Assembly: GCF_004151105.1 (NCBI RefSeq)
Contig: NZ_PHRF01000102.1
Coordinates: forward strand, 1-52,942
Reading direction: 5' to 3'
Source of the DNA: Streptomyces sp. L-9-10
Lineage (GTDB): Bacteria; Actinomycetota; Actinomycetes; Streptomycetales; Streptomycetaceae
Length of the DNA stretch: 52,942 nt
The first letter of the stretch is position 1. Every line of letters starts with the position of its first letter. Below are positions 25,079-32,754 of the stretch, in pieces. The notes below the pieces were generated by a model, which was given only the letters and a program-made list of their open reading frames with translations, ran no database searches and was not told the DNA's origin. Both the position numbers and the translations under genes were made by a program.

Positions 25079-26013
25079 GGCCCCGTCCCCAGCAGGATGC
25101 CCGGCAGCGCCACCCGTACGGAGCCGTTCTCCTCCAGCAGGGGGACGGGCTCCAGATGGCCGCGCTCGCCCTGGCCGGCCCGGCGGATGTCGTACTCGGC
25201 CGCGCAGGACGGACAGCGCAGCCGCTCGCCGTCGACCGCCGCCTCGCCCAGCCGGCCCGCACAGCCCGGACAGTGGTCGCGGTACGCGTACAGATTGCCG
25301 GGCAGCCGGACCAGCAGCAGCGGGGTGCCCGCGCCCCCGTACACGGCGGACTCGCCGTCGGCGAGCACCGGCAGCCCCGTCAGCGGCTGCCACTCGACCG
25401 GAGCGCCCGCCGGCCTGTCGAGGGCACCGGCGGCTGCCTCACCGGCCGGCGTGTCCGGGGGGCCGGACATGATCTGGAGAAGCTTCGGTTCCGGCCGCTC
25501 CTCCGTCACGCCCTCGACCTCCACCTTCGAGATCTCGGGCACGCGCCGGGCCACGGCCTCCTCGATCGTCCAGCGCACGGTCTGCGCGGAGGACGGACAG
25601 CCGTCGCAGCTGCCCCGCAGCCGCAGCCGGAGGGTGAGTCCGTCCGCTCCCTCGCCGTCCTCCGGATCGAGCCCGGCGATGTCCACATCGCCCGCGTGCG
25701 ACCCCAGATACGGGCGGACCTCGTCCAGCGCCCGGCCCACCCGGGTCAGGGTGTCCTCGGGGTGGAGGTCGTGCAGCACCAGCAGTCCGCCGACGAGTTC
25801 GTCGCCGCCGAGCAGGGTCAGCGGGTCGGCGCCGTCCGGTGCGTCGCGCAGCAGCTCCACCACCCGGGCCAGACCGCTCCCGTAGAACTCGACGATGCTG
25901 TGCACGAGTTCGTCCGCGAGATCGCGCCCCGCGGGCCCCATCGATCTTCCGAGATCATCGAGCAGCGCGGCGATGTGCTCACCCGCCTGCTGCTCCTTGG
26001 CCGTTGCTGCCAT
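25075..26013 (-). CDS. NifU-like plus Rieske-like four-Cys fusion protein, 312 aa
   Basis: A two-part protein in the hydrogenase operon. Residues about 90-175 match the NifU C-terminal scaffold, with the C-x2-C cluster motif SCDGCPSS. Residues about 205-312 resemble a Rieske-type ferredoxin fold (LPVLADGESAVYG, LPGNLYAYRDHCPGC, LRCPSCAAEYDIR). The two ligand pairs are both C-x2-C instead of the Rieske C-x-H/C-x2-H, so it may bind a rubredoxin-type iron or a 2Fe-2S with four Cys. It could be the electron carrier of the hydrogenase or a cluster donor. The N-terminal 85 residues are helical. It starts 57 bp after the large subunit gene. Confidence 0.85.
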   Translation of the reverse strand: MAATAKEQQAGEHIAALLDDLGRSMGPAGRDLADELVHSIVEFYGSGLARVVELLRDAPDGADPLTLLGGDELVGGLLVLHDLHPEDTLTRVGRALDEVRPYLGSHAGDVDIAGLDPEDGEGADGLTLRLRLRGSCDGCPSSAQTVRWTIEEAVARRVPEISKVEVEGVTEERPEPKLLQIMSGPPDTPAGEAAAGALDRPAGAPVEWQPLTGLPVLADGESAVYGGAGTPLLLVRLPGNLYAYRDHCPGCAGRLGEAAVDGERLRCPSCAAEYDIRRAGQGERGHLEPVPLLEENGSVRVALPGILLGTGP

Positions 26014-26070
26014 GTCACGGTGCCTTTCCTCCGGTGGGGACGGCCCCGGGCGGGCCCGCGCCTGCGCGGA

Positions 26071-27852
26071 TCAGCCGGCGAACCCGCTGAGCCCGGTGGG
26101 CATATGGGTCTCCTGGATGGTCCTGCCACCGCCGACGTACATATGGACGCCGCACGGCAGACACGGGTCGAAGCTGCGCACCGCCCGCATGATGTCGATG
26201 CCCTTGAAGGAGTCCGGGGGGTTCTCCTCGAAGATCGGTGTGTTCTGCACCGCGTCCTCGTACGGGCCCGGCGTGCCGTAGGAGTCACGCACACTGGCGT
26301 TCCACGGAGTGGGCGGGTACGGATGGTAGTTGGCGATCTTGCCGTCCCTGATCACCATGTGGTGGGAGAGCACACCGCGTACCGCCTCGGTGAAGCCGAC
26401 GCCGATCGACTCGTCCGGCACCTCGAAGCTCTCCCAGGTCTGGGTGCGGCCCGTGCGGACCTCCTCCATCGCCCGCTCCGCGAAGTGCAGCGCGCAGGCG
26501 GCGGCGTACGCCTGGAAGTAGGTGCGCGCGCGGTTGCGCTCCAGGGCGTTGCTCCACCGGGGGATGCGCCACTCGAAGCGGGTCTCCGGCTTGGTCATGG
26601 TGCGCGGGAGGTTGATCTCGACGCTGTGCCCGGTCGAGCGCACATAGCCGAAGTCGACCAGCCCCGACAGCGCGGTGGACCAGAGCCGGGCGAGGGGGCC
26701 GCCGCCGGTGTCCAGCGCGAGATGGTCCGTACCGTCGAACCAGCGCGGGGACATCACCCAGCTGTACTTGTCCTCGAAGTTCCGCTTCTGCGGAGCCGGG
26801 ATGGTGTGCTGGTTCCACGGATGACGCCCGTCCACCGGGTTGCCCAGCGGGTCGCGCTCGACGAACTTCTCCTGGCCCGCCCAGTCGTCGTAGTACGAGC
26901 TGCCGAGCAGGATCCGGATGCCGAGGTTGATGTCGACGAGGTCGTTGGTGATGAGCTTGCCGTCGACGATGATGCCCGGCGTGACGAACATGCGCCGTCC
27001 CCAGTCGGACATGTTCCGGTACGTGAAGTCGCAGTGCTCGGGGTCGTTGAAGGCGCCCCAGCAGCCCAGCAGCACCCGGCGCCGGCCGACCTCCTCGTAC
27101 CCGGGCAGCGCCTCGTAGAAGAAGTCGAACAGATCGTCGTGGAGCGGGACGACGCGCTTCATGAACTCCACGTAGCGCGTCAGCCGGGTCAGGTAGTCCG
27201 TGAACAGCTGGATGGTGGCCACGGTTCCGACGCCGCCGGGGTAGAGCGTGGAGGGATGGACATGCCGCCCCTCCATCAGACAGAACATCTCCCGGGTCTC
27301 CCGGCTGACCTGGAGCGCCTCGCGGTAGAACTCGCCCTCCAGCGGGTTGAGCGAGCGCATGATGTCCGCGATGGTGCGGTAGCCGTGGTCGCCCGCGTGG
27401 GGGGCCTCGGTGCGCTCGGCCAGGTCCAGGACGCCGGGGTTGGTCTCGCGGACCATCTTCTCGCAGTAGTCCACCCCGACCAGGTTCTCCTGGAAGATGT
27501 TGTGGTCGAACATGTACTCCGCGGCCTCGCCGAGGTTGATGATCCACTCGCCGAGGTGCGGGGGCTTCACGCCGTACGCCATGTTCTGCGTGTACACCGA
27601 ACAGGTCGCGTGGTTGTCACCGCAGATGCCGCAGATGCGGCTGGTGATGAAGTGCGCGTCCCGGGGGTCCTTGCCCCGCATGAAGACGCTGTAGCCGCGG
27701 AAGACGGACGAGGTGCTGTAGCACTCCGCCACCCGCTTCTGCTTGAAGTCGATCTTCGTGTGGATCCCGAGGCTGCCCACGATCCGGGTGATCGGATCCC
27801 AGGACATCTCCATCAGGCCGTTGCTGTCCTCGGCTCGCTTCGTCGGCGCCAT
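26071..27852 (-). CDS. hhyL: [NiFe]-hydrogenase large subunit, group 1h/5 (HhyL), 593 aa
   Basis: The catalytic subunit of a high-affinity [NiFe]-hydrogenase that oxidises H2 at the NiFe(CN)2CO centre. The L1 motif RICGICGDNHATC supplies C74 and C77, and the L2 motif DPCLPCGVH supplies C564 and C567. The 23-residue tail after H570 is the peptide removed by the maturation protease. The L1 context TSRICGICGDNHAT is characteristic of group 1h (formerly group 5) enzymes of Streptomyces and Ralstonia. The ATG at 27852 has AGGAAAGG 10 nt upstream. The symbol follows the published hhy naming. It lies 114 bp after the small subunit gene. Confidence 0.97.
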   Translation of the reverse strand: MAPTKRAEDSNGLMEMSWDPITRIVGSLGIHTKIDFKQKRVAECYSTSSVFRGYSVFMRGKDPRDAHFITSRICGICGDNHATCSVYTQNMAYGVKPPHLGEWIINLGEAAEYMFDHNIFQENLVGVDYCEKMVRETNPGVLDLAERTEAPHAGDHGYRTIADIMRSLNPLEGEFYREALQVSRETREMFCLMEGRHVHPSTLYPGGVGTVATIQLFTDYLTRLTRYVEFMKRVVPLHDDLFDFFYEALPGYEEVGRRRVLLGCWGAFNDPEHCDFTYRNMSDWGRRMFVTPGIIVDGKLITNDLVDINLGIRILLGSSYYDDWAGQEKFVERDPLGNPVDGRHPWNQHTIPAPQKRNFEDKYSWVMSPRWFDGTDHLALDTGGGPLARLWSTALSGLVDFGYVRSTGHSVEINLPRTMTKPETRFEWRIPRWSNALERNRARTYFQAYAAACALHFAERAMEEVRTGRTQTWESFEVPDESIGVGFTEAVRGVLSHHMVIRDGKIANYHPYPPTPWNASVRDSYGTPGPYEDAVQNTPIFEENPPDSFKGIDIMRAVRSFDPCLPCGVHMYVGGGRTIQETHMPTGLSGFAG

Positions 27853-27966
27853 GGGGTGCGCACCTTTCCTCAACGGTGGGGGGACCGGATCACCAGGGGA
27901 TGGGACCACGGGGTGGGACACGAGGCGGGGCGGTTCACCAGGGGCCGGTTCACCGCGCGGGGCGGT

Positions 27967-29058
<1,092 letters not shown>

Positions 29059-29372
29059 CCCCTCCTCGCGGGAATCGGGGCGAGGCTTTCCGGGAGGGTA
29101 CGCACACGAGTGGCGAGCCTCTCCCACGAGCCTCCCTACCTGGATAGCGGAGGCGGGCCGCTTTCGGTAAGTGCGGGATGGTCCTATGAACCGGCCCACG
29201 GGTGGCGCCGCCTGGAACCCGGGTCCCGCCCGAGCCCCGCTGAACCTTTGGCGAACAGCAGAGCACGGAGCGGCGAAGTCGGCGACCCGTCGCCCAAGGC
29301 GACCGTACGGTGACCGGACGATTTCGCTATCGGTCGCTTGTTCGAGTCCGTTTTCGAGGGGGGCGCACGGCC
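29059..29372. other. Divergent promoter region hhyS / PstS-like gene
   Basis: These 314 bp between the two starts contain no gene I can support. They hold the promoters of the hydrogenase operon and of the PstS-like gene, and the PHO-box-like repeat listed separately. I could not assign -35/-10 boxes for the hydrogenase operon with confidence. Confidence 0.5.
29235..29256 (-). promoter_or_regulatory. PHO-box-like direct repeat
   Basis: On the minus strand GTTCGCCAAAG is followed at once by GTTCAGCGGGG: two adjacent 11-nt units beginning GTTC, the layout of PhoP boxes in Streptomyces (units like GTTCACC with 11-nt periodicity). The site is about 117 bp before the PstS-like start and 177 bp before hhyS. 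The match is imperfect, so this is a candidate. Confidence 0.4.
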
Positions 29373-30953
29373 ATGGAATGGCTCAGCGCGGAGAACATCA
29401 TCGCCGTCGGTACCGCGGTCCTCGGTGTCGTCGCTTCACTGGGGGTGCTCTGGTACGAGCGGCGCGTACCGCGGCGCACCCGCATCGGCTACCGGGTCCA
29501 GCTGGACACCCCGGTGAGCAACGCGGAGCGCACCGGCCGTGCCGGGGTCAGGCTCGGCCTCTTCCAGGACAACCCGCATCTCTCCGATGCCACGCTCGTA
29601 CTGCTGCGCATCGAGAACGACGGCTCCCAGAGCATCGCCGACGCCGACTACACGGGACGTGAACTCCACGGTCTGACGGTGGAGTTCAGCTCCCGCACCA
29701 TCCGGGGCATCGCCGTCACCGCGCCGGGCGGCGCCGACCATCTGCTCGACCACTTCACCCCCTCCGCCGGGCTGCGCCACGCCGACGACAGCGTCTACCT
29801 GCCCCGGGTGCCGCTCAACCAGGGCCAGTACTTCAAGCTGCTCGTCCTGCTCACCGGGGGGCGGGTCGGCGACGCGATACGGGTGACCGGTGGCATCAGG
29901 GACGGCGGGGTCTTCCCGAACCGCGGTACGACCCCCGACGACACCCCGCCCCTGTTCAGCAGGGCGTCCCGGCTGATCATCGTCCTGCTGACCGTCTGCG
30001 TGGTCACACTCGCCTCGATCATCGTCGTACGCGACGACGCCCGGCCGCCGATGGGCTGCGCGAGGGGCGTGCTGACCATCACGGGCTCCACCGCCTTCAA
30101 CCCGGTCGCCCGGGAACTCGCGGACAAGTACGAGAAGGACTGCGCCGGTTCGACCGTGCACGTCGACGCGCGCAGCAGCCGCGAGGGCATCCAGGAGTTG
30201 GACGAGCGCGGCGCCGCCGCGAAGGACGGCTCACCCGCGCTGATCGCGCTGTCCGACGGCCCCAAGTCCGACGGCTTCCCCCGGCTGCGGGAGAACCCGG
30301 TCGCCGTCTCCGTCTACACCCTGGTCGTCAATGACTCCGTCGCGCTGCCCGGTCTGACGATCGATCAGGTCCGCCGGATCTACCGGGGTGACCTCACGCG
30401 GTGGAACGCGCCCGAACTCGGCGGCCCCGATCTGCCCATCATCCTCGCCAGCCGGAAATCCGGCTCGGGGACCCGCGACATCTTCCAGCGCAGGGTGCTC
30501 GGCGGCGAGTTCGAGGAGGCCGACTCCTCGGCCGACTGCCGCGGCAAGGACGACCCGCGCGCCCGGGTCTTCCGCTGCGAACTCGACAGGACGGACCGGG
30601 TCCTGGCCACCGTCGCCGGCATCCCGGGGGCCATCGGATACACCGAGCTGCGCTCCGGCAGCATGCCGAAGGGGCTGCATCCGCTGAGTCTGGACGGACT
30701 GTCCGCCTCCGCCGACACCATCACCGGGAGCGCCTATCCGTTCCGGGAGGTCGAGTACGCGTACACCTACGGGAATCCGCCCGCCGACTCCCTCGTCTCC
30801 AGCTTCCTCAGCTATCTGCTGCGCGGCAGCGGGCAGGACGTGGTCCGTACGCATGGTCATCTGCCGTGCTCCTCGCCGAAGGGGCAGAGCGTCTGCGCCG
30901 GCGGGGCCGCCGGTGAGAGCCCGGGTGCGCCCGCAGGCGGGGCCGCTCAGTGA
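29373..30953 (+). CDS. Membrane-anchored PstS-like substrate-binding protein, 526 aa
   Basis: A membrane protein ending in a PstS-type phosphate-binding domain. The first helix is residues about 8-28 (IIAVGTAVLGVVASLGVLWY). Residues 30-205 form a soluble region facing the cytoplasm if the N-terminus is outside (RIGYRVQLDTPVSN, LVLLRIENDGSQSI). A second helix follows (RLIIVLLTVCVVTLASIIVV, about 210-232). The outer domain has TITGSTAFNPVARELADKY, LTRWNAPELGG and ASRKSGSGTRDIFQRR, all typical of PstS-like proteins. The Thr/Ser residues would bind phosphate. The ATG at 29373 follows GAGGGGGG. It converges with the Pit genes, overlapping the small one by 7 bp. It could be a phosphate sensor, or a binding protein for a separate transporter. 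Confidence 0.8.
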   Translation: MEWLSAENIIAVGTAVLGVVASLGVLWYERRVPRRTRIGYRVQLDTPVSNAERTGRAGVRLGLFQDNPHLSDATLVLLRIENDGSQSIADADYTGRELHGLTVEFSSRTIRGIAVTAPGGADHLLDHFTPSAGLRHADDSVYLPRVPLNQGQYFKLLVLLTGGRVGDAIRVTGGIRDGGVFPNRGTTPDDTPPLFSRASRLIIVLLTVCVVTLASIIVVRDDARPPMGCARGVLTITGSTAFNPVARELADKYEKDCAGSTVHVDARSSREGIQELDERGAAAKDGSPALIALSDGPKSDGFPRLRENPVAVSVYTLVVNDSVALPGLTIDQVRRIYRGDLTRWNAPELGGPDLPIILASRKSGSGTRDIFQRRVLGGEFEEADSSADCRGKDDPRARVFRCELDRTDRVLATVAGIPGAIGYTELRSGSMPKGLHPLSLDGLSASADTITGSAYPFREVEYAYTYGNPPADSLVSSFLSYLLRGSGQDVVRTHGHLPCSSPKGQSVCAGGAAGESPGAPAGGAAQ

Positions 30954-31198
30954 AACTGCGGGACGATCAGATACAGGCCGTACGCGACCGCCGCCGCGCA
31001 GGCGAGGAAACAGACCGCCGCGACGGCCTTCGCCCCCGCGGTCGGCGGACGGACCCGGGCTCCGTCCCTGCGCCGGACGCCGTTCACGTCCCGCGGCGCC
31101 AGGGCGCGTACGCCCAGCGAGAAGACGATCACGACCCCCACGGTGGCCCCGATGCTGACGAGGGCCACCTCCCCGAAGTCGTTCCAGTGCACAGCCAT
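30947..31198 (-). CDS. Small two-helix membrane protein downstream of pit, 83 aa
   Basis: It starts MAVHWNDFGEVALVSIGATV. Two membrane helices are apparent (about 10-30 and 60-80, the latter VAAVCFLACAAAVAYGLYLI), joined by an Arg-rich cytoplasmic loop. GAGAGGAG precedes the ATG. It is encoded 14 bp after the phosphate transporter and is surely cotranscribed with it. An accessory subunit of the Pit transporter is inferred. The stop region overlaps the convergent PstS-like gene by 7 bp. Confidence 0.8.
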   Translation of the reverse strand: MAVHWNDFGEVALVSIGATVGVVIVFSLGVRALAPRDVNGVRRRDGARVRPPTAGAKAVAAVCFLACAAAVAYGLYLIVPQFH

Positions 31199-31212
31199 GC
31201 GGTCTGCTCCTC

Positions 31213-32358
31213 TCACGCGTTCGCCTTGGCGCTTCCCGAGCGGACGGTGACGGTGCGTTCGTCGTTGACGTTGACCCGTGTGACGGGATGGCGCCGGGAG
31301 ACGATCACGATGAAGACGGCCACGGCCGCGGCGGCCAGGGCGATGACGACGGTGCCGATGGTCCCGCCGTAGACGACCATCACGGCGGCGAGCGCGCCGA
31401 CGGCCGCCGCCGCGGGCAGGGTGACGCACCAGGCGATGAGCATCCGTCCCGCGATTCCCCAGCGCACCTCCGCCAGCTTCCGGCCCAGCCCCGCGCCGAG
31501 GATGGCGCCGGAGCAGACCTGGGTGGTGGAGAGGGCGAAGCCCAGATGGGCGGAGGTGAGGATCACGGTCGTGGCGGACGACTCGGCGGCGAACCCCTGG
31601 GGGGCGCGGATATCGGTGAGACCCCGGCCCATGGTCCTGATGATCCGCCAGCCGCCGATATAGGTACCGAGGGCGATGGCCAGCCCGGCCGAGCCGATGA
31701 CCCAGAGCGGCGGTCCCGAGTTCGGCGCCAGCGCGCCCACGGAGATCAGGGTGAGGGTGATGACGCCCATGGTCTTCTGGGCGTCGTTGGTGCCGTGCGC
31801 CAGGGAGACCAGTGAGGCGGAGACGACCTGCCCCAGCCGGAAACCCCGGTCGACCGAGGCGCCCCGGCCCCGGACGGTCAGCCGGTAGGCGAAGTAGGTG
31901 GCCGCCAGCGCGGCGAGCCCGGCCACCACCGGAGAGGCGATCGCCGGAAGGATGATCTTCTCGATCACCTGGTCGAAATGTACGCCGTGCCGCCCCGCGC
32001 CCACCCACACGGCGCCGATCAGGCCCCCGAACAGCGCGTGCGAGGAACTGGAGGGCAGGCCGAGCAGCCAGGTCGTCAGATTCCACAGGATGGCACCGAT
32101 CAGACCGGCGAAGACCATACCCGGCGTGACCAGGGTGTCGTTCACGATGCCACCGGAGATCGTTCTGGCGACCTCGGTGGAGAGGAACGCGCCCGCGAGG
32201 TTCAGTACACCGCTGATCAGCACGGCGACCCTGGGGCGTAGCGCTCCGGTGGCGATCGATGTCGCCATCGCGTTCGCGGTGTCATGGAATCCGTTGGTGA
32301 AGTCGAACGCCAGGGCGGTCAAGATCACCACTGTCACCAGAAACGTGATGTGGTCCAT
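31213..32358 (-). CDS. Pit-family inorganic phosphate transporter, 381 aa
   Basis: A low-affinity phosphate (metal-phosphate)/H+ symporter in the cytoplasmic membrane. About ten helices are predicted. The two inverted PHO4 signature motifs are present: NGFHDTANAMATSIATGAL near the N-terminus and SLAHGTNDAQKTMGVITLTL in the second half. The start MDHITF at 32358 follows TGAGGCGA; an ATG three codons earlier is possible. The small membrane gene follows in the operon. Pit transporters of Streptomyces are controlled by PhoP, but I see no clear PHO box immediately upstream. Confidence 0.93.
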   Translation of the reverse strand: MDHITFLVTVVILTALAFDFTNGFHDTANAMATSIATGALRPRVAVLISGVLNLAGAFLSTEVARTISGGIVNDTLVTPGMVFAGLIGAILWNLTTWLLGLPSSSSHALFGGLIGAVWVGAGRHGVHFDQVIEKIILPAIASPVVAGLAALAATYFAYRLTVRGRGASVDRGFRLGQVVSASLVSLAHGTNDAQKTMGVITLTLISVGALAPNSGPPLWVIGSAGLAIALGTYIGGWRIIRTMGRGLTDIRAPQGFAAESSATTVILTSAHLGFALSTTQVCSGAILGAGLGRKLAEVRWGIAGRMLIAWCVTLPAAAAVGALAAVMVVYGGTIGTVVIALAAAAVAVFIVIVSRRHPVTRVNVNDERTVTVRSGSAKANA

Positions 32359-32754
32359 TCGCCTCATACAAGCGCAGGTACCGGTGTCCGGGCGCCGGGC
32401 GGAGCGGGGACACCAGGTGCTTCCTCCCAAAGGATGAGTGGATCAGCCACTTCACGTCGTGCGCCGACGAGGGCCGTCGCGGGACGTGCCCGAACGGGCT
32501 CCGGGGGTGCGCACCGGAATTTTGACACGGCCTTGACAAATTAGGGTGGCCGTTGCCAGCATGCAAAACTCTCGCGAGTTTCCGCAATACGTTGATGCCG
32601 CATCGAAAGCCCTCCGCCAATACGGTTCCACTGCACCGCAGGTGACGGGACATCACCCGTGGACGCAGGCTTCGCCCCTCAGTGAGACGGCAGCGCGGTT
32701 TCGCGTGCCCGCATGCCTGGCTCACGCCCCCCACCAGGTCAGGAAGGAAGCTCC
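32359..32754. other. Divergent regulatory region, pit / sugar dehydrogenase
   Basis: 396 bp without a gene. It holds two TTGACA-like -35 elements (32522-32527 and 32533-32538), the inverted repeat listed separately and, before 32755, the ribosome-binding site AGGAAGGAAG. The sequence is less GC-rich than its surroundings around 32520-32640, as expected of a regulatory region. Confidence 0.5.
32533..32581 (+). promoter_or_regulatory. Candidate promoter and operator for the sugar dehydrogenase operon
   Basis: TTGACA (32533-32538), then after 18 bp CAGCAT (32557-32562), a modest -10. Directly downstream is AAACTC-TCGC-GAGTTT (32566-32581), a perfect 6-bp inverted repeat over the predicted start site. 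It fits a repressor operator of the LacI/ROK type used for carbohydrate genes. The binding protein is not known. Confidence 0.45.
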
